This document shows positions 12,955 to 18,883 of a stretch of 32,118 bases of DNA, in pieces (the first letter of the stretch is position 1; each line of letters begins with the position of its first letter). The notes below the pieces were generated by a model. It saw nothing but the letters and a program-made list of their open reading frames with translations, made no database searches and was not told the DNA's origin. The DNA lies in IMG/VR virus record IMGVR_UViG_3300046476_000251, positions 1-32,118 of that record, one strand, 5' to 3'. The DNA comes from a virus. A program made the translations under genes and the position numbers.

Positions 12955-13632
12955 CTATGCGGTTGGAATATCCTCAGGTGATTTTAACGCAAATGCTCTC
13001 GTCGGGGTAGCATTTGCGGGCAAAAATTTGGTCGCCTCGGTGAATGCGATGCGCGGCGTGTTCGAGCCGTTTTGCAGCACGAGTTGCGCCTTCTTCGGGT
13101 CGCCGATCAGCAAAGGGGGCTGAACCGGGTAGCCCTGGCGCGCGTTGTAATCCTCCGGCGTGCCGATGAGTTTCGACGGGTACGGCGGCACTTCCCCGCG
13201 CATCTTGTAGCCGCGGTAACGGTTCACGAACTCGTTTTGCGTGAACGGGTACTGCTCGGAGTCGGTGCGGCACAGTTTGATCCAGCCCCCCATATCCTCG
13301 ACGACGCGGTGAATCAGCGGATCGTCGAACACGACCGAATACTGATCGCCACGCGTGCGGATCGCGTAATCGACCGACGACCATGCGCTGTTGGCGGAAT
13401 CCTTCGTCGAGCCTTGCAGCATTTTCACGACGTCGGCGGGCTTCGGGCACCACTGCCCGGAATCGGGGTTCATGGCGTGCTGTCCGAGCGCGCGCTCGAC
13501 CGCGGCAATGTCGAACGGTTCCATCGCCATCGTCCAGACCGTCAGCGCGAACTCGGAGAAGTCCTGGCGATAGAACGCATGGACGTCGGCGAGCACTGCG
13601 GCGAGGCGAAGCTGATCATTCTTCGTTTTCAT
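12955..13632 (-). CDS. DUF6475-type phage replication protein (P-like)
   Basis: A 225-residue protein with LAAVLADVHAFYRQDFSEFA, WTMAMEPFDIAAVERALGQH, and GQWCPKPADVVKMLQGS, the pattern of proteins that follow phage replication initiators. By position it is the counterpart of lambda P, which delivers the host helicase. No ATPase motif is visible, so an adaptor or loader role is more likely than a helicase. ATG at 13632 is chosen; it overlaps the DUF1376 gene by 17 bases. Confidence 0.72.
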   Translation of the reverse strand: MKTKNDQLRLAAVLADVHAFYRQDFSEFALTVWTMAMEPFDIAAVERALGQHAMNPDSGQWCPKPADVVKMLQGSTKDSANSAWSSVDYAIRTRGDQYSVVFDDPLIHRVVEDMGGWIKLCRTDSEQYPFTQNEFVNRYRGYKMRGEVPPYPSKLIGTPEDYNARQGYPVQPPLLIGDPKKAQLVLQNGSNTPRIAFTEATKFLPANATPTRAFALKSPEDIPTA

Positions 13633-14524
13633 GGTCGTTCCCCTTTGCGGCTTCTTCAGCCTGTAGGCGCGCTGCGAATCGCTCGACAACCGCGCGGTTA
13701 TTGCGTTCAAGTTGTTCCTGCTTGCTCACGTACCCGCCGGGATTGCGCGGCCCTGCGTTTCGCTGAACCTGTACGGCAAGGTCAAACGAGCTTTGATTCC
13801 TGCTTTGGGCGCCTTGGATCATGTCGGCATTGAAGCCAGCAAATCCGCGCGCAGCGCAGTGTTCGATGGCCTCGTTGAGCGAAACGCCGGCCTTTTCCGC
13901 CTCGCTCTGCGTGCGCTGAAACGCAGTCAGCGTGTTCGGCATGCGCTTTTTCGCTCTTGCTGCGAACCAGTCGGTGATGTGCTGACCATCGACACCTCGA
14001 TCGGAAAGCCATTTGCGAGCATCGAAGCGCGCAGCGCTAGCGCTCGTAGAGCGCGCAGTGTCTTTGTCTTTGGTTACTGGTTCTTGGTTATTGGTTCTTG
14101 GTTCTTGGTTTGCTTGCAGAGAGCTTTTTTCAGCTTTGCTTTTGCTATCCTCTAGGTTAGCTGTAGTAAAGCTATAGGTTTCCTGTAGCTTTGCATCAGC
14201 TTTGCGTGGCCTACCTCCAAGTTTCCCGCGGACGCTTGCTGAGTCTGCCTTTGCGCGATATTTCTCGATCTCGCTATCGCATCGCTCGTGGTGATAGCCG
14301 TCGTCCTGCAATTTGAACTTCAGCGCCAGCACGATTTTGACCGCGGTACGCTGCTCTTCCCCGACTGCGCCGATGCTCATGCACAGAACTTCGAAATCGG
14401 TCGGCAGCGGCTTCTCGGTGTCGTAGTAGACCTCGATCATGTCCCGGTAAAGCCAGCGGGCAAGCTGAGGCATGCGGACGGTTCCTGAGTTGAAATCGCC
14501 GATGTGGTGTTGGTAGTAGTTCAC
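13616..14524 (-). CDS. DUF1376 (YdaU-like) phage replication initiator
   Basis: The 302-residue protein starts at GTG 14524, overlapping the upstream stop (GTGA). Residues 1-~105 are the DUF1376 domain: YYQHHIGDFNSGTVRMPQLA, RWLYRDMIEVYYDTEKPLP, then a KLGGRPRKA basic turn. A low-complexity linker with repeated NQEP units (coded by heptamers at 14069-14110) joins it to a helical C-terminal domain (DITDWF-like helices, LNEAIEHCAARGF). The DUF1376 family sits where lambda O does and is taken as the origin-binding initiator; the linker repeats may themselves be the origin. Confidence 0.85.
   Translation of the reverse strand: MNYYQHHIGDFNSGTVRMPQLARWLYRDMIEVYYDTEKPLPTDFEVLCMSIGAVGEEQRTAVKIVLALKFKLQDDGYHHERCDSEIEKYRAKADSASVRGKLGGRPRKADAKLQETYSFTTANLEDSKSKAEKSSLQANQEPRTNNQEPVTKDKDTARSTSASAARFDARKWLSDRGVDGQHITDWFAARAKKRMPNTLTAFQRTQSEAEKAGVSLNEAIEHCAARGFAGFNADMIQGAQSRNQSSFDLAVQVQRNAGPRNPGGYVSKQEQLERNNRAVVERFAARLQAEEAAKGNDHENEE
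14069..14110 (-). repeat. Six tandem heptamers inside the DUF1376 gene (candidate lytic origin)
   Basis: GGTT recurs at 14072, 14079, 14086, 14093, 14100 and 14107, an exact 7-base period. On the coding strand the unit is AACCAAG with small variations. Lambda carries its origin iterons inside the O gene, so these may be initiator-binding sites. Confidence 0.65.
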
Positions 14525-14862
14525 GCCGGCACCGCCTTTGCCGCCTCGAACTCTTCGCGCTCGACGCTTTCTTGGTGCTCGCGATAGTTGATCGCGTTGC
14601 ACAGCGTGTCGAGATCGACGGCGACGCCGAGCGACATAAAAATTCCGTACTGGAGCACTCTCGCACTTGCATACGAGAGGTTCTTTTGCCCGATCCGCAC
14701 CATTTCGAAGCCCCTGTAGCTAACGCCAGCGGCTTCGCAGATCGCAGCCATCACACGGGTTCCAGCCTGCTTCCATACCCGGTGAGCGGTAAGAGGCGGC
14801 AGCGCGCGAATCTGAATGTCAATCTCCGCTGGAACGCCGTACATGTTCTTTTGGCCCTGCAT
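14521..14862 (-). CDS. First gene of the leftward early operon; Cro/CII-like regulator candidate
   Basis: A 113-residue protein read divergently from the repressor, directly downstream of the early promoter at 14894-14922 and with a strong GGAGAGAGGTGAG leader. Its middle part (RVMAAICEAAGVSYRGFEMV, then RIGQKNLSYASARVLQYG) can be read as a helix-turn-helix. Place and possible fold suggest a Cro- or CII-like regulator, but no confident family match was made. It overlaps the DUF1376 start. Confidence 0.6.
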   Translation of the reverse strand: MQGQKNMYGVPAEIDIQIRALPPLTAHRVWKQAGTRVMAAICEAAGVSYRGFEMVRIGQKNLSYASARVLQYGIFMSLGVAVDLDTLCNAINYREHQESVEREEFEAAKAVPA

Positions 14863-14889
14863 GTCTCACCTCTCTCCGGTAGTCAGTAA

Positions 14890-14940
14890 GGAGAGTATAG
14901 CCACCTCAAAGAGAGTATGCAAGCGCAAAAAGAGATGTCA
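14890..14940. promoter_or_regulatory. Candidate repressor operators in the divergent control region
   Basis: GAGAGTAT occurs at 14891-14898 and 14911-14918, 20 bases apart, with a variant GAGATGTC about 20 bases further on (14932-14939). The first two overlap the -10 and spacer/-35 edge of the leftward early promoter, as expected for repressor operators. Confidence 0.5.
14894..14922 (-). promoter_or_regulatory. Main leftward early promoter (PR-like)
   Basis: On the minus strand TTGCAT (14922-14917) and TATACT (14899-14894) have a 17-base spacer containing CTCTCTTT. It drives the early replication operon and is divergent from the repressor gene. Confidence 0.6.
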
Positions 14941-15069
14941 TATCATAAGATTCAGACAAAACGCGTCTATTTAGTGTGGGGTTTCTATTGCAGCGCTTCG
15001 TATCACCGTGGTATGGTTCCGTATCAAAGCGGCACAGAACCCAAAATTACACTGCCTACCGGACCAAAA

Positions 15070-15492
15070 ATGGACATTTCAGAGATTCGTTACCGCAACT
15101 TCAAACACCTTTTTGAGCAATTCAAAGAGGTAGTTCGGAGAGACGATCCAGGTGCGCCAGAGAAAGGTATGTTGAAGCTCTTCGGCGAGAGGGTCGGAGT
15201 GCGCGAGGCGTACATGTCGCACATCAATACCAAGTACAAAGGCATTGGCCGAACGACCGCGCGCAAGATCGAGCAGGCGTTCAAGCTGTCCGACGGCTGG
15301 ATGGATCGAGAGCACGAGAAGAACGAGCGCGCTGAGCAGGCGCAGCCCGCGCATGTCGCCGAAGAGACGCCAGAGCCGACCGACGCCGACGAACTGGCGT
15401 TCTTAGAGACGGCGATTCAGCTCTACCGAAATGACCCGATCCGAGCGCAGACGGCTCTGCTAAAGGCCATGTCGAGCAAATTTAAGACGTAA
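15070..15492 (+). CDS. XRE-family phage repressor without peptidase domain
   Basis: A 140-residue protein. Residues ~30-80 carry an XRE-like helix-turn-helix: KGMLKLFGERVGVREAYMSH, then NTKYKGIGRTTARKIEQAF and KLSDGWMD, a pattern common at the end of such domains. The rest is a charged linker and a short helical tail (LAFLETAIQLYRNDPIRAQT). There is no S24 self-cleavage domain, so induction would not follow simple LexA-like cleavage. ATG at 15070 is taken because the upstream in-frame region contains the early promoter and operators; TTGCAG (14988) and TATGGT (15012), 18 bases apart, are a possible promoter. Confidence 0.8.
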   Translation: MDISEIRYRNFKHLFEQFKEVVRRDDPGAPEKGMLKLFGERVGVREAYMSHINTKYKGIGRTTARKIEQAFKLSDGWMDREHEKNERAEQAQPAHVAEETPEPTDADELAFLETAIQLYRNDPIRAQTALLKAMSSKFKT

Positions 15493-15501
15493 CAGAACTC
15501 C

Positions 15502-15527
15502 GGTAGTTGTTACCAGTTACAACTACC
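15502..15527. other. Perfect 9-bp inverted repeat after the repressor gene
   Basis: GGTAGTTGT (15502-15510) and ACAACTACC (15519-15527) flank an 8-base loop. No T-run follows, so an operator or RNA hairpin is more likely than a terminator. Confidence 0.45.
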
Positions 15528-15675
15528 ATAAAGCGATCGGAAATTGTTTCGTGTTGTTGAATTGAGATGTAATAAATTGCTGAAGAATGCTCTTGTCCAA
15601 CGTTTGCCGTGGGCGTAAGATCGGTCCCTGTCGGTGCTGTGACTGCCGATCTGACACCCCTAGGATCAAAAGAAA

Positions 15676-15837
15676 ATGTTGAGCGAACAAAGCATTGCAG
15701 TCCCTACTCTGGCAAACGAAGGCGGGCAGGTCGTCGCGCCCTCGGTGATGAGCGAAGATGAGTTTTTGATAGCCCTCTCGATGTTGAACCACGGCGAGCG
15801 GATGGAGTTTTTGCGTTGTATGAACGCAACACACTAA
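15676..15837 (+). CDS. Small acidic hypothetical protein in the immunity region (53 aa)
   Basis: A 53-codon ORF (MLSEQSIAVPTLANEGGQVV ... EDEFLIALSMLNHGERMEFL) with AGGA ten bases upstream. It lies on the same strand as the repressor after a 180-base leader containing a 7-bp dyad (15618-15624 with 15646-15652). The C-terminal half could be one or two amphipathic helices. Function unknown; an anti-repressor or modulator is only a positional guess. Confidence 0.5.
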   Translation: MLSEQSIAVPTLANEGGQVVAPSVMSEDEFLIALSMLNHGERMEFLRCMNATH

Positions 15838-15866
15838 ATTTCGAGATGTTTCGTCTCTTTAGGGTA

Positions 15867-15895
15867 TTGACAGGTGTGAATAGCTAAACTACAAT
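15867..15895 (+). promoter_or_regulatory. Strong rightward promoter of the small RNA
   Basis: TTGACA (15867-15872) and TACAAT (15890-15895) have a 17-base spacer, near consensus. The sequence just upstream (CGTCTCTTTAGGGTAT, 15851-15866) resembles the CTCT-rich boxes in the leftward promoters. Confidence 0.65.
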
Positions 15896-15901
15896 TCTGT
15901 C

Positions 15902-15980
15902 ATGTTGAAGTAATCCGCAAGAACTCTCCGTAGCAGTGCTTCAAGGGCGCCTGGGTCAAACCTCGGCGCCCTTTCTTTTT
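15902..15980 (+). ncRNA. Predicted small regulatory RNA in the immunity region
   Basis: A near-consensus promoter is followed about 50 bases later by a strong intrinsic terminator (GGGCGCC 15945-15951 with GGCGCCC 15965-15971, then TTTCTTTTT). The ~78-base product has a second stem, TTGAAG (15905-15910) with CTTCAA (15939-15944), closing a 28-base loop that contains CTCTCCG (15924-15930), complementary to the CGGAGAG ribosome binding sites used by this phage. It contains no ORF beyond three codons. The layout recalls c4/CI-type immunity RNAs of P1 and P4, but no sequence relationship is claimed. Confidence 0.6.
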
Positions 15981-15995
15981 CCTGCTCGAAAACAC

Positions 15996-16023
15996 AAGTC
16001 CCGAGTTCAAATCGGGCCGACTA
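15996..16023 (+). other. tRNA T-arm-like hairpin
   Basis: CCCGA (16000-16004), a 7-base loop GTTCAAA and TCGGG (16012-16016) match a tRNA T-arm including the conserved TTCAA loop. No matching acceptor strand or anticodon arm was found at the right distance upstream. It may be a tRNA 3' fragment (old attachment site) or a tRNA-mimic element. Confidence 0.35.
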
Positions 16024-16032
16024 GCCGGCGTA

Positions 16033-16148
16033 ACTGGCTCCTTCGGGTTTCGCGCCTTGTCTGATGCGCAACGCATCGAAGCCGCTTATCCAGCGCCCTT
16101 CCCCGCCGCTACGGGCGGTGAGGCGCGAAACCCGAAGGTAAGGCCAGT
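16033..16148. other. Large inverted-repeat element with internal hairpins
   Basis: A perfect 18-bp inverted repeat, CCTTCGGGTTTCGCGCCT at 16040-16057 and its complement at 16121-16138, is extended by ACTGGC (16033-16038) with GCCAGT (16143-16148). The 63-base interior holds two more stems, GATGCG/CGCATC (16063-16077) and CCGCC/GGCGG (16103-16118), so the whole can fold as a three-way junction in RNA or a branched cruciform in DNA. The gap 15838-16316 has no convincing gene. Confidence 0.65.
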
Positions 16149-16205
16149 GCCGCAACCATTCCCCGATGGCCGGTGCGATACATGCGCGACCGCGCGAATC
16201 TCTGA

Positions 16206-16237
16206 CGTAAAAACGAAAAGCCGCTCAACGGAGCGGC
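16206..16237 (-). terminator. Leftward intrinsic terminator
   Basis: GCCGCT (16220-16225) pairs with AGCGGC (16232-16237) around a 6-base loop. On the minus strand it is followed by TTTTCGTTTTT. It ends the two-gene unit 16787-16317. Confidence 0.7.
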
Positions 16238-16316
16238 GCGGCGGATCGGGTTGCCACCCATGATCCAATGCCAATCAGTCGGAAGCCCGGAACCTCGCAA
16301 CCGGGCACGCCGAACC

Positions 16317-16655
16317 TCATTCCAGTGCTACACGCGCGCGCGCCTGAAGCTTGCGCAGTGCTTCGCGATTGTCCGCAAGGTCATCGCCCCAATCGACGAG
16401 CGCTTTACAGATTGCGCGAAACTCTTTCGCATTCTCTAGTGCGTTCCGCTTCTCGATCGTCCGCCGCTGAATCTTTCGCGGCTTGCGCTCGATGGTCGCG
16501 AGTATGTTGGCAAGTTCGGTTCCCTCCCTGGCGTCGAGCGCCTTGAGGTAGAACGATTTCGGGTTCCGGGCATAGTCACCCGGTGCGCCGATCGCCCTGC
16601 GGTAGAGCTCGACGAGCACGTGCTTGGGCAGTGCTGCGAGTTGCGGTCTGTTCAT
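16317..16655 (-). CDS. Hypothetical basic protein (112 aa)
   Basis: A 112-residue, strongly helical and basic protein: RPQLAALPKHVLVELYRRAI, then IERKPRKIQRRTIEKRNALE and a C-terminal ALRKLQARARVALE helix. Basic character suggests nucleic-acid or nucleoprotein contact. It is the second gene after the promoter at 16819-16848 and is followed by a terminator. No family recognised. Confidence 0.65.
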   Translation of the reverse strand: MNRPQLAALPKHVLVELYRRAIGAPGDYARNPKSFYLKALDAREGTELANILATIERKPRKIQRRTIEKRNALENAKEFRAICKALVDWGDDLADNREALRKLQARARVALE

Positions 16656-16658
16656 TCG

Positions 16659-16787
16659 TCAATCGTCCATTCGGGCAAAGTATCGATCGGCGTCGCGCTC
16701 GTCCCGTGCGGCGCGGCGCTCTTCCTCGGTCATTTCCGGCTCATCGTAATTGTCGCAGTAATCGAATTCGTCGCGGTAGTGGATCAT
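16659..16787 (-). CDS. Small highly charged protein (42 aa)
   Basis: A 42-codon ORF starting MIHYRDEFDYCDNYDEPEM and ending in a charged helix (TEEERRAARDERDADRYFAR). A GAGG-type site precedes it and it is first behind the 16819-16848 promoter. Unrecognised. Confidence 0.6.
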   Translation of the reverse strand: MIHYRDEFDYCDNYDEPEMTEEERRAARDERDADRYFARMDD

Positions 16788-16818
16788 GTCGGGCCTCGTG
16801 GTGTTGGTGTATGTGTTA

Positions 16819-16848
16819 AGCATACCCGCGAGAGAGCGTAACAGTCAA
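16819..16848 (-). promoter_or_regulatory. Leftward promoter with CTCT-box spacer
   Basis: On the minus strand TTGACT (16848-16843) and TATGCT (16824-16819) lie 18 bases apart, with GTTACGCTCTCTCGCGGG between them. The spacer is shared in part with promoters at 9121, 19540 and 22679. Confidence 0.55.
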
Positions 16849-16884
16849 ACAATATCTAGCTGTTATCCGATTAGGGGAAATACG

Positions 16885-17025
16885 ATGCTTTTCGCTCTCT
16901 TTCTGGCATTTCAATCCCCCGAAGATATGATAAGATTTGTCATGCAGTTGGCGGGCTATCCGACGACGGGAAGCGTCCCGTTCGGCCACGCGCTGCATCT
17001 AACGACAACAAAGGGGCTACGGTGA
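16885..17025 (+). CDS. Small hypothetical protein (46 aa)
   Basis: A 46-codon ORF with an AGGGGAA site eight bases upstream; its TGA overlaps the GTG of the next gene (GTGA), supporting translation. The N-terminus is hydrophobic (LFALFLAFQ), followed by an amphipathic part (PEDMIRFVMQLAGYPTTGSV). Function unknown; first gene of the rightward island. Confidence 0.5.
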   Translation: MLFALFLAFQSPEDMIRFVMQLAGYPTTGSVPFGHALHLTTTKGLR

Positions 17026-17387
17026 AGAAAGAACGGATATACGCGCAGATCACGCACGAGGTCGTGCGCCAGTGGCAAGCAGATACGGGGCGTCAGGTTG
17101 CGCCGACGTGGATCGCGGAAAGCCCGCAATACCGCGTGGCGATGGAAGGTTTGATTGAGCGCGTCATCGCCGGCACGCTCGACCCGGAAGACATGGCTGA
17201 TTCGATGGGTTCCGCGGGCCGTATCGCCCTGCCGGTGCTCGTTGCTATCTGTCCTGGCGGCGCATACGAAGAGCCGGAAATCGACGATCCGGACCGCAAG
17301 CCGGGTTACTCGGAAAAGGATTTGGCGCGCGAGGCGCCGCATAAACGCGAGGCGAAAAAGCCCGGCGAAGTGACGGTGACGAAATGA
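17022..17387 (+). CDS. Hypothetical phage protein (121 aa)
   Basis: The GTG start at 17022 overlaps the preceding stop. The 121-residue protein has a helical N-terminal half (ERIYAQITHEVVRQWQADTG, YRVAMEGLIERVIAGTLDPE), a central neutral stretch (AGRIALPVLVAICPGGAYEE) and a charged, likely disordered C-terminus. No family recognised. Followed by a membrane micro-protein through an ATGA overlap. Confidence 0.65.
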   Translation: MKKERIYAQITHEVVRQWQADTGRQVAPTWIAESPQYRVAMEGLIERVIAGTLDPEDMADSMGSAGRIALPVLVAICPGGAYEEPEIDDPDRKPGYSEKDLAREAPHKREAKKPGEVTVTK

Positions 17388-17485
17388 GCGCCGCGAAAGA
17401 ATTCGTCGTCGGCATGGTGCTCGGAACGCTGTGGATCGGCCTTGCTGTCGGACTGGCGACGCCGATCGCGATGTTCCTTCAATGA
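17384..17485 (+). CDS. Single-span membrane micro-protein (33 aa)
   Basis: A 33-codon ORF with one long hydrophobic helix (FVVGMVLGTLWIGLAVGLAT). ATG overlaps the upstream stop. It is the third small membrane protein of this kind in the window. Role unknown. Confidence 0.55.
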   Translation: MSAAKEFVVGMVLGTLWIGLAVGLATPIAMFLQ

Positions 17486-17626
17486 TCATGGGGCGAGGCG
17501 TCGAGCGTGAATGCGCGGGTGACGTTCGCTAAAACGTTCCGCCGGAGACAGCGCACACAGCGATCCCCCGTGCCGGCGATAAGGTCGCGCACCGCTCGGC
17601 GCTTTGCCCCTACCTAGGGAGAGATG

Positions 17627-17833
17627 ATGGAAAAGACAGAGTGGTATCCGGTGAGTGAGAAGCCGGTGCGCGCCGGATGGTACGAGGCGAAGTACGACGA
17701 CGAGTGCGGAACCTCGATGCGCTGGTTTGATGGCGAGAAGTGGTTGCTTGGGCCGGAATTCGGGCTGGCAACTTTCGGGAATGTCCCGGAGTTCAAGGAC
17801 GAGTGGCGCGGCCTCACTGCTCCCGCCAAGTAA
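17627..17833 (+). CDS. DUF551-like small phage protein (68 aa)
   Basis: The second of two adjacent ATGs is preferred for spacing from AGGGAG; the first is at 17624. The product has the tryptophan-rich DUF551-like pattern EWYPVSEKPVRAGWYEAKYD followed by RWFDGEKWLLGP. Such proteins are common in phage accessory regions; their function is not known. It precedes the tRNA-like gene. Confidence 0.65.
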   Translation: MEKTEWYPVSEKPVRAGWYEAKYDDECGTSMRWFDGEKWLLGPEFGLATFGNVPEFKDEWRGLTAPAK

Positions 17834-17867
17834 GGCAATCAGCCGGTGAAAATCCGGCTCTCTCTGC

Positions 17868-17940
17868 AATCCGGTAAGAAAGCGGCTAATCGGCTGGTCC
17901 GCAAAACCATGCAGCCCCGGTTCGAATCCGGGCCGGATTT
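17868..17940 (+). tRNA. Degenerate tRNA-Cys(GCA)-like gene
   Basis: The 73-base segment fits tRNA numbering: acceptor AATCCGG (17868-17874) pairs with CCGGATT (17933-17939), discriminator T (17940), T-arm CCCGG-TTCGAAT-CCGGG (17916-17932), and an anticodon stem TGGT/ACCA with loop CCGCAAA, anticodon GCA (Cys). U73 is the usual Cys discriminator, and the D-arm (AGAAAGCGG...) resembles E. coli tRNA-Cys. Oddities: base 33 is C instead of the near-universal U, the outer anticodon pair is mismatched, the D-stem has only two good pairs, and CCA is not encoded. It could be a functional phage tRNA, a decaying one, or a tRNA mimic. Confidence 0.65.
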
Positions 17941-17990
17941 CAGAGGGTGCATACACGTGCAAAACGAGCGTGTGGTTGCGTTTCCGGTCA

Positions 17991-18014
17991 TGCGGGCAAA
18001 TCCTGCGGGCAAAT
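17991..18014. repeat. Short tandem repeat
   Basis: TGCGGGCAAAT occurs at 17991-18001 and 18004-18014, a 13-base period, in the gap between the tRNA-like gene and the 38-aa ORF. No other structure is evident in that gap. Confidence 0.4.
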
Positions 18015-18109
18015 GCGCCACTCTCTACCCTTCCGATCGTCTCGCTCCGCACAGGGTCAGCCGTGCAGAGCACACACAGGGCGAGGCGATCACCCCTACA
18101 GGAGCACCC

Positions 18110-18226
18110 ATGTTCGTAACTGACGCATTCGAATGCTTCGGAATGTGGGCGAATGCCTACGCTCGCGCGGCGTGGCTCTGGTCGATCGAGCTCGACCGGT
18201 GGGCTGCGATGTGCTCGGCAAGGTGA
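18110..18226 (+). CDS. Small hypothetical protein (38 aa)
   Basis: A 38-codon ORF with AGGAG six bases before its ATG (MFVTDAFECFGMWANAYARA then AWLWSIELDRW). It is rich in aromatic residues and Trp, possibly membrane-associating. The frame stays open upstream through the tRNA-like gene, which is not credible coding, so the ATG at 18110 is chosen. Confidence 0.5.
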   Translation: MFVTDAFECFGMWANAYARAAWLWSIELDRWAAMCSAR

Positions 18227-18277
18227 GCGAGTTCGGGATCAACAGCCAATAACGATTTTCACTGTTCGGGGAAAGAG

Positions 18278-18514
18278 ATGATGGACGAATCCGGAATGAT
18301 GCTCCTGGTCGAGCCTGTGCGCCCTGCCCATCAGCAACGAGTGATCGACGAGAAAGCCGAGCTCGACGCGAAAATCGTCAAGCTGTGCGACTTCCTGCGC
18401 AGCGCTGCATACCGCGCGCTGCCCGAAGCGGATCAGCGCCTGCTCGACCGGCAATTAAGCCACATGCGCGACTACGCGCACATTCTGTTCATGCGTGTTG
18501 CGAGGTTTGGATGA
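18278..18514 (+). CDS. Small coiled-coil phage protein (crAss001_48-like, 78 aa)
   Basis: A 78-residue helical protein: QQRVIDEKAELDAKIVKLCD, FLRSAAYRALPEADQRLLDR, QLSHMRDYAHILFMRV. This 'E...ELD.KI.KL..F...Q.LL..Q...M..Y...L..R' pattern is typical of a widespread small phage protein family of unknown function. GGGAAAGAG precedes two adjacent ATGs. Coupled to the next ORF by ATGA. Confidence 0.7.
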   Translation: MMDESGMMLLVEPVRPAHQQRVIDEKAELDAKIVKLCDFLRSAAYRALPEADQRLLDRQLSHMRDYAHILFMRVARFG

Positions 18515-18717
18515 CGCTGCGAATCCTTATGCTCGGTCAGGCTGGCGTCGGCGTTGCGCTCGCGCGGGAACTGATGCGCCGCGGCGAGGCTGTCGTGCTC
18601 GTGAGCGATGGCAGCCGCCGGTCGGTGTACGACACGCTCGCGCCGTGCGTGCGACGTGAGTCGGGCAAGCGCACTGCGCAATGGAAGCAAGAAACGAGGC
18701 GGTATGGACGTCGATAA
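18511..18717 (+). CDS. Small protein with a Rossmann-like beta-alpha-beta unit (68 aa)
   Basis: The start overlaps the upstream stop (ATGA). The first ~35 residues (RILMLGQAGVGVALARELMR, then GEAVVLVSD) look like the first beta-alpha-beta of a nucleotide-binding Rossmann fold with a glycine-rich turn; the rest is short and basic. Too small to be a complete enzyme domain, so it may be a fragment or a chance resemblance. Confidence 0.55.
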   Translation: MTLRILMLGQAGVGVALARELMRRGEAVVLVSDGSRRSVYDTLAPCVRRESGKRTAQWKQETRRYGRR

Positions 18718-18883
18718 CATTCTGCTGCGAGAACCCGTCACGATCGAAGACGTAATGCGCGAGGTAAAGGCGCTGCGGGAAGAGGTGAAGGCGATGCGCA
18801 ATTATCCGATCGTGATGCGATCGCATCCGCTCGACGCGCTAGGAAGTGTGGGCGGAAAGATCAGTTTCGGGAATGCGGGATGA
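18704..18883 (+). CDS. Small hypothetical protein (59 aa)
   Basis: The ATG at 18704 lies inside the end of the previous ORF (14-base overlap) after GAGGCGG. The product has a charged helix (IEDVMREVKALREEVKAMRN) and a glycine-rich tail. Overlaps the next ORF by ATGA. Unrecognised. Confidence 0.55.
   Translation: MDVDNILLREPVTIEDVMREVKALREEVKAMRNYPIVMRSHPLDALGSVGGKISFGNAG

Noticed and set aside
14917-15069. N-terminal extension of the repressor
   Set aside because: The stretch contains the early promoter and operators and has no ribosome binding site at 14917; the ATG at 15070 leaves an intact XRE domain.
15523-15834. 103-codon leftward ORF in the immunity region
   Set aside because: Antisense to the 53-aa ORF, no ribosome binding site, composition unlike the phage's proteins.
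16033-16148. Protelomerase target (hairpin telomere) interpretation
   Set aside because: Such sites are palindromic to the centre; here 63 bases separate the arms, and no protelomerase gene is visible.
16057-16263. A TTG-started 68-codon ORF across the inverted-repeat element
   Set aside because: No ribosome binding site, and it runs through both arms and the interior hairpins; the RNA/DNA structure explains the sequence better. Overlap of c4-like RNAs with small ORFs is known, so it is not fully excluded.
17846-18226. Long rightward ORF spanning the tRNA-like gene
   Set aside because: Only its last 38 codons have a ribosome binding site; the rest covers the tRNA-like structure.
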